Shown piece by piece: positions 1 through 9,058 of a stretch of 64,000 nucleotides of DNA. Position 1 is the stretch's first letter; each line of letters opens with the position of its first letter. The notes under the pieces are model-generated. The model made no database searches, was not told the origin of the DNA, and saw nothing but the letters and a program-made list of their open reading frames with translations. A program made the position numbers and the translations under genes. Source of the DNA: Cognaticolwellia sediminilitoris (GTDB taxonomy: Bacteria; Pseudomonadota; Gammaproteobacteria; Enterobacterales; Alteromonadaceae); NCBI GenBank assembly GCA_002104535.1, contig NBOG01000006.1, positions 237,817 through 301,816 on the forward strand, written 5' to 3'.

Positions 1-1
1 C

Positions 2-52
2 CCCAAAGATATAGATATTGCCATTGAGGAATTATCCAATGAAACTAATTAA
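2..52 (+). CDS. Possible 3' end of a truncated upstream gene
   Basis: One plus-strand frame is open from the window edge to a TAA at 50-52 and would encode a 16-residue acidic tail ending in N-E-T-N. If real, it is the C-terminus of a gene lying left of the window and convergent with tviC. It is too short to assign to a family and could be chance; the only support is the uninterrupted frame and the gap before tviC. Confidence 0.25.
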   Translation, partial: PKDIDIAIEELSNETN

Positions 53-130
53 AAGTTGTGGGGATCCTTCAGAATTTATTCGCCATGGCACAAGCCTAGA
101 TATAACCTACATAAAGCTCAGGTTTTGTAG

Positions 131-187
131 GTTGGTCTTTAGGCCAACACACTTATATGGTTTGATTTTGTCGGGCTGAAGCCCGAC
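131..187. repeat. Pair of REP-like hairpins downstream of tviC
   Basis: Two short palindromes lie side by side. The first (131-148) has GTTGG/CCAAC arms. The second (170-187) has GTCGGGCT/AGCCCGAC arms with a GA loop. Both are framed by TTTTG(T) before and CCTAC or similar after. The same two types recur at 3124-3249. They look like dispersed intergenic repeats; neither is followed by a T-run, so a terminator role for tviC is uncertain. Confidence 0.7.
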
Positions 188-218
188 CTACATAACCTTA
201 AAGTCCGAAACTACGAAA

Positions 219-1259
219 TCATTTTTTTGTTAAAAATTTTATGTACCATGGCATGGCTTTGTCGATGCCTTGTTGGATTCGGTATTCTGGTTGGTAGCCT
301 AGTAACTCTTGCGCTTTTGAAATATCAGCTTGTGAGTGGCGCACGTCTCCGGCTCTAAATTCACGATAGATGGCTGACTTGGTGTAGCTAACGCCGTTAG
401 CGTCTAGAGCGCTTGCTAAACTGCTGTATAATTCGTTAAGCGTTGTTCTGTCACCTAGTGCTACGTTGTAAACTTGATTTTTACCGGCATCATTAGCAGT
501 TGCGGCTAATATATTTGCCTGTACAGCATTTTCGACAAAGCAAAAGTCACGGCTGGTTTCACCATCACCATTAATATATAAGTCTTCGTTTTCTATCATC
601 GCTGCGGTCCATTTAGGAATTACCGCCGCGTAGGCACCATTTGGATCTTGGCGTTTACCAAAAACATTAAAGTAACGTAAACCTGTCGCGTTTAACCCAT
701 AGGTTTTATTGAACACGTCAGCGTATAGCTCATTAACATATTTAGTTACTGCATAAGGTGATAACGGCTTGCCAATGTTGTCTTCAACTTTTGGCAGTGC
801 CGGATGGTCGCCATAAGTTGAACTAGATGCCGCATAAACAAAAGTGCTGACTTTCGCATCCTTTGCTGCCGTGATCATATTGACAAAACCGGTGATATTA
901 GCCGAGTTTGTTAATATTGGGTCAGCAATTGAACGAGGTACCGAGCCCAATGCCGCTTGATGTAGCACGTAATCAACGGTTTGGTTATTAAAAGTGAGTG
1001 CTTTTTGACAATCTTCAATATTGCGAATATCGCCTTTAACAAATGAGAAGTTTTGCCATTGCTCAGAGCTTACTTGCGTTTGAACTTCATCTAAGTTGTG
1101 TTGATGGCCTGTGGCAAAATTATCTAAACCAATAACTTTTTGATTAAGTAGCAATAAATGCTCTAATAAATTAGAACCAATAAAACCAGCAACACCGGTA
1201 ACTAGCCAAACTTTAGGCGCTTGTTCAAGTTGCTTTTTTACTTCATCGTACTTAGACAT
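219..1259 (-). CDS. tviC: NAD-dependent UDP-sugar 4-epimerase, TviC/WbpP type
   Basis: A 346-residue extended short-chain dehydrogenase/reductase. The N-terminal Rossmann motif G22-x2-G25-x2-G28 binds NAD, and the catalytic pair Y169-x3-K173 follows the serine stretch near 146. The N-terminal extension before the Rossmann fold and the overall sequence match the WbpP/TviC class, which interconverts UDP-GlcNAc and UDP-GalNAc or their uronic acids. The start is set by GGAAG five bases upstream of ATG. It lies 68 bp downstream of tviB on the same strand, so the pair probably makes a hexosaminuronic acid for a capsule, exopolysaccharide or O-antigen. Exact substrate specificity cannot be read from the sequence. 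Confidence 0.9.
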   Translation of the reverse strand: MSKYDEVKKQLEQAPKVWLVTGVAGFIGSNLLEHLLLLNQKVIGLDNFATGHQHNLDEVQTQVSSEQWQNFSFVKGDIRNIEDCQKALTFNNQTVDYVLHQAALGSVPRSIADPILTNSANITGFVNMITAAKDAKVSTFVYAASSSTYGDHPALPKVEDNIGKPLSPYAVTKYVNELYADVFNKTYGLNATGLRYFNVFGKRQDPNGAYAAVIPKWTAAMIENEDLYINGDGETSRDFCFVENAVQANILAATANDAGKNQVYNVALGDRTTLNELYSSLASALDANGVSYTKSAIYREFRAGDVRHSQADISKAQELLGYQPEYRIQQGIDKAMPWYIKFLTKK

Positions 1260-1292
1260 ATTACTTCCGTTTTATAGTGTTTTATTGCTTTT

Positions 1293-1316
1293 ACTGACAG
1301 CTTAAAACTGTCAGCT
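1293..1316. repeat. CTGACAG/CTGTCAG inverted repeat
   Basis: Between tviB and tviC, CTGACAG (within ACTGACAGCT) and CTGTCAG face each other across seven bases. The decamer ACTGACAGCT recurs in several other intergenic gaps of this window. Confidence 0.55.
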
Positions 1317-1327
1317 TCTATTTGTTT

Positions 1328-2608
1328 TTACAAACGCATATCAACTGATTCTTTCGGTAACACATACTTTAAGTCGTAAAGCACATGATTAGCTTTACCT
1401 AATGCGCGAATATTATCAACGCCCATGGCTTTAAATTCGTTATGTGATACGGCAAGGATAACCGCGTCGTAGTGATTTTCTTTTGGTGTTTCAGTCAAGC
1501 TTAAATTGTATTCATGCTCTGCTTGCTCGCTTGAACACCATGGGTCGGTAATATCAACATTGATATTATATTCTTTAAGTTCACTAACAATATCAACAAT
1601 TTTAGTGTTACGTAAATCTGGGCAGTTTTCTTTAAAAGTCAGCCCCATAATCAACACATTTGCGCCTTCTACCTGAATACGCTTGTGTAGCATATGTTTA
1701 ACTAATTGCGATACTACGTAAGCGCCCATACCATCGTTTAAACGACGACCAGCAAGGATCATTTCAGGATGATAACCCACCGACTGTGCTTTATGCGTTA
1801 AGTAGTATGGGTCAACGCCAATACAATGGCCGCCCACTAGACCTGGGCGAAATGGCAAAAAGTTCCATTTAGTGCCCGCGGCTTCCAACACTTCTAGAGT
1901 GTCAATATTAAGCTTATTAAAAATAATTGATAATTCGTTAATCAGGGCAATATTAACGTCGCGCTGGGTGTTTTCGATAACTTTAGCCGCTTCTGCAACC
2001 TTAATTGAACTGGCTTTATGCGTACCAGCAATTATGATTGAACGGTATAAATTATCTACCAAGGTGGCAATTTCTGGGGTTGAGCCTGAGGTAACTTTTA
2101 ATATGTTAGTTACACGGTGCTCTTTATCGCCTGGGTTAATTCGCTCTGGTGAATAACCCGCGTAAAAGTCTTGGTTATATACTAAACCAGATACACGCTC
2201 GACTACCGGTATACAGGCTTCTTCTGTTGCGCCCGGGTAAACGGTTGATTCATAAATAATAATATCGCCTTGACTTACAACTTTACCAAGCATTTCACTG
2301 GCTTTGATTAACGGTGTTAAGTCGGGTTGTTTGTGGTCATCAATTGGTGTAGGCACAGTAACGATGTAAACATTCGCATTTTGCAAGTCGCTTGGTTCGC
2401 ATGAATAACTTAAGTTAGTGGTTTCGGCTAACTCTTCATCGCTAACTTCGAGCGTGCTGTCAGTGCCTTTTTGTAATTCAGCAATACGGCCTTTATTGAT
2501 ATCAAAACCTAAAGTTTGATATTTTTTACCAAACTCTACTGCCAACGGTAAACCCACATAGCCCAAGCCAATTATGGCAATTTTCACATCATTTAAGTCA
2601 CGTATCAT
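1328..2608 (-). CDS. tviB: UDP-N-acetylhexosamine 6-dehydrogenase, TviB/WbpO type
   Basis: A 426-residue UDP-glucose/GDP-mannose dehydrogenase family enzyme, which oxidises C6 of a UDP-N-acetylhexosamine to a uronic acid using two NAD. The NAD-binding G14-x-G16-x2-G19 is at the N-terminus. The catalytic cysteine is C262 in the G-G-H-C-I-G-V-D-P motif, and the C-terminal UDP-binding domain is present. The sequence resembles TviB/WbpO more than plain UDP-glucose dehydrogenases. AAGGA precedes the ATG by about seven bases. With tviC downstream it forms the two-step nucleotide-sugar module known from Vi antigen and Pseudomonas O-antigen synthesis. The sugar made is inferred. Confidence 0.92.
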   Translation of the reverse strand: MIRDLNDVKIAIIGLGYVGLPLAVEFGKKYQTLGFDINKGRIAELQKGTDSTLEVSDEELAETTNLSYSCEPSDLQNANVYIVTVPTPIDDHKQPDLTPLIKASEMLGKVVSQGDIIIYESTVYPGATEEACIPVVERVSGLVYNQDFYAGYSPERINPGDKEHRVTNILKVTSGSTPEIATLVDNLYRSIIIAGTHKASSIKVAEAAKVIENTQRDVNIALINELSIIFNKLNIDTLEVLEAAGTKWNFLPFRPGLVGGHCIGVDPYYLTHKAQSVGYHPEMILAGRRLNDGMGAYVVSQLVKHMLHKRIQVEGANVLIMGLTFKENCPDLRNTKIVDIVSELKEYNINVDITDPWCSSEQAEHEYNLSLTETPKENHYDAVILAVSHNEFKAMGVDNIRALGKANHVLYDLKYVLPKESVDMRL

Positions 2609-3278
2609 TTTATAATCCTTCGCCCTGTATTTAGCCGGTTATTTTTATTCATGTGTTTTTATAATATTAATTCAATTTATTATATAGTTTTTTGTTGGAC
2701 TTAAGTCGGATTATAATCCGAAACTTCGATAGCCCCTACTTTTGTCGGGCTAAAGCCCGACCTACGAGTAATTAAGGTCAAAACCTAATTCCAACCCCAA
2801 AACATCGACCCAACAACACACTAATGGCTTTGGTTTTACTGACAGCTCTAGACTGAAAGCTTACAGCTATGTTTTCTCTACCGTAGGGGCGAATTTATTC
2901 GCCATGGCACCAACCTAAATACCCCCCAAAAACCATCGACCAAACACCACACTAATGGCTTTGGTTTTACTGACAGCTCTAGACTGAATGCTTACAGCTA
3001 TGTTTTCTCTACCGTAGGGGTGAATTTATTCGCCGTACCACAAGCCTAGATATAATAACAAAAAGACGACTGTACTCGCCCCTACAAGTTTGCATATCAC
3101 AACATAAAGCTCAGGTTTTGTAGGTTGGTCTTTAGGCCAACACACTCATATGTTTTGATTTTGTCGGACTGAAGTCCGACCTACATTAGACATTACATAG
3201 CCTGTAATTTATTTTGTTATGCTTATCTTTTGTCGGGCTAAAGCCCGACCTACAAAATCCTATAGCCCTATCTAGCAA
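2609..3278. repeat. Repeat-filled intergenic region between OPX gene and tviB
   Basis: About 670 bp without a credible gene. It holds three GTCGGRCT/AGYCCGAC hairpins at 2744-2761, 3163-3180 and 3232-3249, and a GTTGG/CCAAC hairpin at 3124-3141. There are two copies of a ~120-bp unit (2795-3043), and several CCGTAGGGGYGAATTTATTCGCC-type fragments. The 3163-3180 hairpin has changed both arms compensatorily (GGACT/AGTCC instead of GGGCT/AGCCC), so pairing is retained. The region looks like an accumulation site for non-coding repeats and may split the polysaccharide operon. Confidence 0.75.
2795..3043. repeat. Imperfect tandem duplication, period about 131 bp
   Basis: Two copies, about 2795-2912 and 2922-3043, share a long block starting CTAATGGCTTTGG at 2821 and at 2952. 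The block runs through ACTGACAGCTCTAGACTGAA and ends in the CCGTAGGGG...TTATTCGCC fragment. A few substitutions and one-base indels separate them. No open reading frame spans the unit. Confidence 0.8.
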
Positions 3279-5999
3279 TTAAATACCATTTATGGCTGCA
3301 ACTGCTACCGCGGCATTGTAAATAATTTGTGTTGCTGTTGACCACAATGTTAGATCATTCATGTACTCAGAGTCTAGCGGAACAACAATAGTATCACCTG
3401 GTTGTAATGATGTATCTGCAGTACCTGCAAACCAGTTACTCTTTTCAACCATTTTAATGCGACCACTAGCTGAAATTACATAAATACGGTCGGTATCAGC
3501 GCGTTTCTTAACTCCGCCACTTTGGGCAATGTAATCTTCTGCTGACATTCTAGCGTTATATATGTGAGAAGAGCCCACTTGAACTTGACCAATAACATTG
3601 ATTGAGTTTTTCATGGTAGGTACATATAGCACGTCACCACCTTCAAGCAACACTTGTTCGCTTTTATTGGCGATAACGTCTGGCAAGTTGATAACTAAGC
3701 GCCCAACCGGTTCTAAATTGGTAATATCTTCTAATAATTTTTGGGCATCGTCATAATTTGCTGAACTACCTTTTTCGGTTAATGACTTTGACGCCATTTC
3801 GATACGCAAATCGCTAGCAAGCTTAACTAAGTTTTTCTGTTCTAATTCTTTTAATTGCATGCGGGTAAACACAGATGCGTCTGGATGAGCATATTTTGTT
3901 AAGCCACCAGCTTTAACAATTAAGTCGGCTAAGGTTTCACCACGTCGAATGGTATATTTACCTGGGAAAACAAATTCGCCTCGAAGCTCAACCACATGGT
4001 TTTCACTCCACGCTGGAATTTTGTGAACGTTTAAGCGATCTTTACTTTTTAAAGCTATGTTTGATTGACTATCGCCTGCTAATGCTGACGCTAAGTTAAC
4101 ATCTAATGACACTTTGCTAGCACCACTGTCAGTTAACACGTTACGAGTAATTTCTGCTCGCGCTAGGTAGGCTGATTCTTTAACGCCACCTGAAGCCGCT
4201 AATAGGTCACGTACTTTGGCATTTTTAGCTAATGGGTAAATCCCAGGGAACTTCACTTGCCCGTCTATTTCAAGTAGCTGAATTGGTTGCCCTGAAGCGC
4301 CTTGTTGACGTAGTTTTCTTAACACCGGCTCTAACAAGCGTTGACGAGAAAACAAGGCCATTTCTCGAATACTAACCTCTTCATTTAAAGCGTTATTGGT
4401 AATTTGCACTAACGATTTATTAGCTAAACTTTCAGCTTCTTCATCAGTAACGTCATTAAGTGAGGCTTTTGAAGAATTGCCTCCGTACTTTTTCCAAAAA
4501 GACTTTTCTTGATGAGTACTTTTTGCTTGTTCACGCTCTTTGGCAAATAATTGCTCTTGTGTAAATGCCAAGTCATCTAACGACAATGCTTCGTCGATTT
4601 GCTTAGTAACATTAGAAAAAATCAATATTTTGTCATTTGGCGATAACAACAAATTGTCAGTTGAATCAGTTTGTGAAGTATCTAGTGCCTTCGCAACATT
4701 AAATTGTAAAATTTCAATGTTTCTGGCTTTATCTTTTTGACGAACCACTAAACCATAGCTTAAGTCAGCGTAAGGTAATATGTGTGAATTGAGGTTTGGT
4801 AATAAGTCAGCAATTTTAACACCTTGCTGCCATTGATATTTGCCAGGTCTTGTAACCGCACCAATAACAGTAATTGATTGTTGATATACACCTGAGCTTT
4901 TAAGGACACGAATATAATCGCCACTTTGCAGCAATTGTTTGCGCTCTGTTTTATCGGTTAAATCGACATTAATAATGCTGCGCAAGCTTTGTTCATTGTA
5001 GCGTTCAACCACCGTTGCTTGTGGATATGCAGAAGGTAACAATCCCCCCGCCATTTCGACAACTGCATTAAAGTCATCACCGTTTTTTAATTCGTAAATA
5101 GCTGGGCGTCTAACTTCACCAAGTATTGATACGCTTTTGCTTTGGCTTGGAATAAATACCACATCGCCTGATTGCAATAATATGTCGCTTGATGAATCGC
5201 CGTTGATCAGTAAGTCGTAAAGATCGACAGTTTGCACAACTTTACCAGCGCGCTTTACTTCAATATTACGTAATGAGCCAATATCGCTTACACCACCGGC
5301 AGCAAAAATAGCATGAGTGACGCTAGACAATGAGCTTAAAGTGTAAGGGCCAGGTTTATAGGCATCACCTAATACAAAAATGCGCATTGAACGAAGTTCA
5401 GCTAGGCTGACTACCACGTTAACACCGATGATTCTTTGTTGAATTCTTTCTGATAAGAAGTCTTTCATTTCTGCAAAGCCTAAGCCTGCAATTTTAACCG
5501 GCCCAACTTCTGGAATGAGTATTGTGCCTTCACGAGTAATAGGTAATACATATTCAGCGGTTTCTTTACCGTATATTTGTATCGATAACTGGTCGCCAAC
5601 ACCTAATATGTAATGCTCTGGGATCGCAATATCCATGGTTGGAGTAAATGTGCTTGGCGCATTAGCAAATACGTCCATACCAAATCTTTCAAGCGGTTTA
5701 AATAATTCAGCGTCACTTTCAAAAGCGTTAACTTCTACTTGCTGTTGCGAGTTGTTATTAGCCGTTGGTCTTGGGTTAACAGGAGTAGATGATAATCGAG
5801 GCTGTTGCGAGTTGCCTGAAATTTGCCCCATGATCTCATTTAAATCAACCCCCATGCTTTGCGCTAGAGCTTGTTGCTGAGACTTAGGGAGATTTTTAAA
5901 CTGCTGAATTTGTTGTTCACTAATTTGCGCTGACAATGCACTAAAAGAGAAGCTAATCAAAACGAAAAGGGTTGTCAGTTGACGAATAAAGTTAATCAT
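3279..5999 (-). CDS. Outer-membrane polysaccharide export protein with multiple SLBB domains
   Basis: A 906-residue periplasmic/outer-membrane protein. A signal peptide ends near residue 24 (A-L-S-A). The polysaccharide export domain is at about 126-200 (H-Y-I-L-G-V-G-D-Q-L), followed by repeated SLBB beta-grasp modules, recognisable by V-x-G-x-V-x-x-P-G-x-Y blocks, to near residue 880. Family members (Wza class) form the outer-membrane exit channel for capsule or exopolysaccharide. There is no lipobox cysteine, unlike Wza, and the protein is more than twice Wza's length because of the extra SLBB modules. The C-terminal segment (T-L-W-S...A-A-I-N-G-I) is amphipathic or hydrophobic and could be the membrane-spanning helix. 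It is the first minus-strand gene of the locus, upstream of tviB. Confidence 0.88.
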   Translation of the reverse strand: MINFIRQLTTLFVLISFSFSALSAQISEQQIQQFKNLPKSQQQALAQSMGVDLNEIMGQISGNSQQPRLSSTPVNPRPTANNNSQQQVEVNAFESDAELFKPLERFGMDVFANAPSTFTPTMDIAIPEHYILGVGDQLSIQIYGKETAEYVLPITREGTILIPEVGPVKIAGLGFAEMKDFLSERIQQRIIGVNVVVSLAELRSMRIFVLGDAYKPGPYTLSSLSSVTHAIFAAGGVSDIGSLRNIEVKRAGKVVQTVDLYDLLINGDSSSDILLQSGDVVFIPSQSKSVSILGEVRRPAIYELKNGDDFNAVVEMAGGLLPSAYPQATVVERYNEQSLRSIINVDLTDKTERKQLLQSGDYIRVLKSSGVYQQSITVIGAVTRPGKYQWQQGVKIADLLPNLNSHILPYADLSYGLVVRQKDKARNIEILQFNVAKALDTSQTDSTDNLLLSPNDKILIFSNVTKQIDEALSLDDLAFTQEQLFAKEREQAKSTHQEKSFWKKYGGNSSKASLNDVTDEEAESLANKSLVQITNNALNEEVSIREMALFSRQRLLEPVLRKLRQQGASGQPIQLLEIDGQVKFPGIYPLAKNAKVRDLLAASGGVKESAYLARAEITRNVLTDSGASKVSLDVNLASALAGDSQSNIALKSKDRLNVHKIPAWSENHVVELRGEFVFPGKYTIRRGETLADLIVKAGGLTKYAHPDASVFTRMQLKELEQKNLVKLASDLRIEMASKSLTEKGSSANYDDAQKLLEDITNLEPVGRLVINLPDVIANKSEQVLLEGGDVLYVPTMKNSINVIGQVQVGSSHIYNARMSAEDYIAQSGGVKKRADTDRIYVISASGRIKMVEKSNWFAGTADTSLQPGDTIVVPLDSEYMNDLTLWSTATQIIYNAAVAVAAINGI

Positions 6000-6369
6000 T
6001 TGCGCGTATTTCTTCCTATATATACGAGATAAGTATTTTAAACTAAAAATAATGCTGATTTTGAAGCAGCGTGGAGTTTATCAGTTAGTGTAACGAGGTT
6101 AAAGTAACTTTTGTGAACACTTTATCTCAGTGCTTAAATCCCTTTTAATTGTGAATATAAATAGATATCTTTCCACTAATAAATACAGAGATTAACCTGA
6201 CACACTTGCCTTTCAATGCTAGCAAAGGTATAAAACGGGCTGGATAAAACTGTTTTACACAATTGGCTCGACAAATTGCCGCGTTGTTTATTCCATTTGG
6301 AATGGCACTGCAAATCAGCTAAATAATAATAATTATGCAATCGAGCGTACTCTTTTAAGGAATTTTTAA
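6000..6369. other. Divergent intergenic region between the export gene and the peptide transporter
   Basis: 370 bp without a convincing gene. A perfect ATTCCA-TT-TGGAAT palindrome at 6290-6303 lies about 70 bp before the transporter start and could be an operator. Ribosome-binding sites are visible for both flanking genes. No riboswitch-like or RNA gene structure was recognised. Confidence 0.4.
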
Positions 6370-7917
6370 ATGACAAACCCTACCGCAGGTTCGTTTTTTG
6401 GTCATCCAGCAGGACTGAAAACACTCTTCATTACTGAAATGTGGGAACGCATGAGCTATTACGGCATGCGCGCATTACTTGTACTATTTATGACCGCTAC
6501 ACTTCAAGAAGGTGGTTTAGCATTAACCGTTGCGTCTGCAACCGCTATTTACGGTCTTTATACTGGTACTGTTTATTTTATGGGTTTACCCGGTGGCTGG
6601 ATTGCCGATCGCTTAATTGGCGGGCAAAAAGCTGTTTGGTATGGCGCTATCATAATTATGATTGGCCACATTATATTAGCGATACCTAACGATAAAACAT
6701 TTTTCATTGGTTTAATTTTCGTCATTATTGGTACCGGTTTATTAAAACCTAATATTGGCGCAATGGTTGGCCAACTTTACAGTGAAAAAGATGCACGTCG
6801 TGATAGTGGTTATGCCATTTATTACATGGGTATTAACTTAGGTTCATTTATTGGTTACTTAGTAACAGGTTATTTAGCACAAGATTACGGCTGGCATTGG
6901 GCATTTGGTGCTGCTGCAGTTGGTATGGCTATTGGCTTAATTCAATACAAAATCACCATGCCACAACTTGATGGCGTAGGTTCAACTCCTGTTAATCCTT
7001 TATCTCCTAAAGGACAAAAAATGAGTTGGAATGTCATTGGTTTATTCTTAATCTCCACAGCAATTGTTACTTATTTAACCTTTGAAGGTATTGTAGTATT
7101 TGACGCAGTTACGGTTGCACAATATGTTGCTATTGCTTTCACGGTTATCTTTGTCATTTACTATTCAGTTATTTACTTCTTCAGTAATTTAACTAGAAAT
7201 GAAAAGAAACGTTTATGGGCATTATTGCTAATTTGTGTTGCCTCTGCATGTTTCTGGTCTGGTTTTGAGCAAGCAGGTTCATCAATGAACTTATTCGCTC
7301 GTGATTACACTGACAGAATGATCGGGTCTTTTGAAATTCCAACGGCTTGGTTCCAATTCTCTAACTCAATGTTTATTGTTTTACTTTCACCATTTTTTGC
7401 CGCATTTTGGATTAAAATTGGTCAACGTATGGTGACACCAGCGTACGGTATTAAATGTGCAATCGGCCTAATTATTATGGCGAGTGGCTTTATCGTGATG
7501 TTTTTTGCCGCACAATATGCCGCAGAAGGTTTGAAAGTTGCGCCAATGTGGTTAATTACTACATACTTCTTACATACCGTTGGTGAGCTTTGTTTAAGCC
7601 CAATTGCATTAAGTGCTGTTAGTAAATTATCGCCAAGACGCTTTGCTGGTCAAATGATGGGTGTGTTTGTATTAACTTACTCTATCGGTAATATTATTTC
7701 TGGCCTATTAGCAGGTAACTATGATCCAAACAATGTTGAACAAATTCCAGCGCTATATATTCAAATAAGTTTATTTAGTATTGGTATTGGTCTATTCATG
7801 TTGATCATTGGTTTGAAATCTAGATTCTGGGAAAGCCTAGCATCAGATGACGATGAAAAAGCTGCCGAAGATGCTGCTAATAAAGCGGCTGAGAAAGCAG
7901 TAAATGCTCAAGCTTAA
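6370..7917 (+). CDS. Proton-dependent oligopeptide transporter (POT/PTR2 family)
   Basis: A 515-residue inner-membrane symporter for di- and tripeptides. The POT signature E23-x2-E26-R27-x2-Y30-Y31 in helix 1 is intact; in the family the ExxER motif couples proton and peptide binding. About 14 hydrophobic helices follow, with a G-T-G-L-L-K-P-N-I-G motif typical of helix 4. The C-terminus is an alanine/lysine/glutamate-rich soluble tail. AAGGA precedes the ATG and a strong terminator follows the stop, so the gene is probably monocistronic. It is related to DtpA/DtpB; the exact subtype is not resolvable by eye. Confidence 0.93.
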   Translation: MTNPTAGSFFGHPAGLKTLFITEMWERMSYYGMRALLVLFMTATLQEGGLALTVASATAIYGLYTGTVYFMGLPGGWIADRLIGGQKAVWYGAIIIMIGHIILAIPNDKTFFIGLIFVIIGTGLLKPNIGAMVGQLYSEKDARRDSGYAIYYMGINLGSFIGYLVTGYLAQDYGWHWAFGAAAVGMAIGLIQYKITMPQLDGVGSTPVNPLSPKGQKMSWNVIGLFLISTAIVTYLTFEGIVVFDAVTVAQYVAIAFTVIFVIYYSVIYFFSNLTRNEKKRLWALLLICVASACFWSGFEQAGSSMNLFARDYTDRMIGSFEIPTAWFQFSNSMFIVLLSPFFAAFWIKIGQRMVTPAYGIKCAIGLIIMASGFIVMFFAAQYAAEGLKVAPMWLITTYFLHTVGELCLSPIALSAVSKLSPRRFAGQMMGVFVLTYSIGNIISGLLAGNYDPNNVEQIPALYIQISLFSIGIGLFMLIIGLKSRFWESLASDDDEKAAEDAANKAAEKAVNAQA

Positions 7918-7940
7918 TTAACCTTTAAGTTATCAACATT

Positions 7941-7969
7941 AAAAACCAGCATTCATTGCTGGTTTTTTT
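7941..7969 (+). terminator. Rho-independent terminator of the peptide transporter gene
   Basis: AAAAACCAGCA-TTCA-TGCTGGTTTTTTT: a GC-containing stem followed by a run of seven T, 24 bp after the stop codon. Confidence 0.9.
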
Positions 7970-8071
7970 ATATCAAATTTTGCTTTTACTTTGTCTTTGC
8001 TATGTTTAAGCTTGGTGTAATTCGGTTTAGCTTAACAAAGTGATAACCACTAAATAAAACTATTAAGTCTT

Positions 8072-8707
8072 ATGAAAACACGACAAGCACTACGTCAAAC
8101 CATTCGAAATAAACGCCGAGAGCTAACCGAAGCGCAACAAAATTCCGCCGCACTCGCATTATTAAAACGGTTTTGTGAAAATGATAAAATTTTATCGGCA
8201 AAGCATATTGCCATTTATCTCAGTAATGACGGTGAATTAAATACGCAATTAATTATCGATTGGTGTTGGCATCAAGGTAAACAGGTTTACTTACCGGTAG
8301 TGCACCCATTTAGCAAAGGTCACTTACTTTTTTTACATTTTGATCAGCAAACCGAACTGGTGAATAACCAATATGGTATTGCTGAACCCAAACTTGATGT
8401 ACGAAAAATAATCCCCGCAAAGCAACTCGATATTATTTGTACGCCATTAGTCGCATTTGATAAAACCGGTGTTCGATTAGGTATGGGCGGCGGCTTTTAC
8501 GATAGAACCTTAAGCCAGTGGCATCAGCAAAATACCAAGAAAAATGCAATGCAAAGCATCATGGCTAATAACAAAAGCAATACCAAGACTCCATACCCTA
8601 TTGGTTTAGCACACGACTGCCAACTAGTGGACTCAATCCCCACGGAAGTATGGGACATTCCATTACCTGAAATAATAACCCCTTCTAAACAGTATGAATT
8701 CAATTAA
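8072..8707 (+). CDS. ygfA: 5-formyltetrahydrofolate cyclo-ligase
   Basis: A 211-residue enzyme that converts 5-formyl-THF to 5,10-methenyl-THF with ATP. The N-terminal basic segment (R-x3-R-x2-L) and the glycine-rich motif G-M-G-G-G-F-Y-D-R are those of the family. About 20 hydrophilic residues after that motif (N-T-K-K-N...S-N-T-K-T) look like an insertion compared with the typical enzyme. The ATG has only a weak ribosome-binding site. In many gammaproteobacteria this gene follows ssrS (6S RNA); here only about 100 bp separates it from the preceding terminator. The stop codon's last A is the first base of a repeat element copy, so the element sits exactly at the gene end. Confidence 0.92.
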   Translation: MKTRQALRQTIRNKRRELTEAQQNSAALALLKRFCENDKILSAKHIAIYLSNDGELNTQLIIDWCWHQGKQVYLPVVHPFSKGHLLFLHFDQQTELVNNQYGIAEPKLDVRKIIPAKQLDIICTPLVAFDKTGVRLGMGGGFYDRTLSQWHQQNTKKNAMQSIMANNKSNTKTPYPIGLAHDCQLVDSIPTEVWDIPLPEIITPSKQYEFN

Positions 8708-8816
8708 AAAGTGGGGTCAGATACACATTAAATTTCAACTGCCTAGCGTGATGGGAATATTGTTAATAAACATTGAATGTTAGCAAGCTAATTAATGTGT
8801 ATCTGACCCTACTTTT
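8707..8816. repeat. ~110-bp inverted-repeat element, copy 1
   Basis: Terminal arms of 25 bases (8707-8731 and 8792-8816) are complementary with one mismatch. The arm core is GGGTCAGATACACATTAA. The ~60-base centre has no coding potential. Copies 2 and 3 are at 8903-9011 and 11120-11229. This looks like a miniature non-autonomous mobile or REP/REPIN-type element; no transposase is in the window. No target duplication was apparent by eye. Confidence 0.85.
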
Positions 8817-8902
8817 ATTACTAGTAATAAATAAAATTTATTTAGATTCACTCTTGCCTTCCTCCTTGTTTTCTCCCTGTGATATTATTGTGATTGGCGC
8901 TA

Positions 8903-9011
8903 AAAAGTGGGGTCAGATACACATTAAATCTCAATCGCCTAGCCCGATGGGAGTATTGTTAATAAATATTGAAGTTGGCAAGCTAATTAATGTGTATCTG
9001 ACCCTACTTTT
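8903..9011. repeat. ~110-bp inverted-repeat element, copy 2
   Basis: Same arms and orientation as copy 1, separated from it by 86 bp, in the ygfA-rpiA gap. The centre is nearly the same sequence, with scattered substitutions. The element ends 48 bp before the rpiA start. Its two arms could pair in a transcript to form a long hairpin ahead of rpiA. Confidence 0.85.
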
Positions 9012-9058
9012 CTCAACACTAAATAAGACTATTACTAAACTAAACCGAAGGTTTCCTT

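Noticed and set aside
3228-3256. Rho-independent terminator after the export gene
   Set aside because: The hairpin is strong but no T-run follows it on the minus strand, and identical hairpins occur elsewhere as dispersed repeats.
2609-3278. CRISPR array
   Set aside because: Repeats are irregularly spaced, of different families and palindromic; there are no uniform spacers and no cas genes.
6176-6376. 66-codon minus-strand open frame upstream of the peptide transporter
   Set aside because: It overlaps the transporter's ribosome-binding site and start, has no recognisable sequence features and no downstream partner.
7970-8071. 6S RNA (ssrS) upstream of ygfA
   Set aside because: In many gammaproteobacteria ssrS precedes ygfA, but only about 100 bp lie between the terminator and the ygfA start, too short for 6S RNA, and no matching long hairpin is visible.
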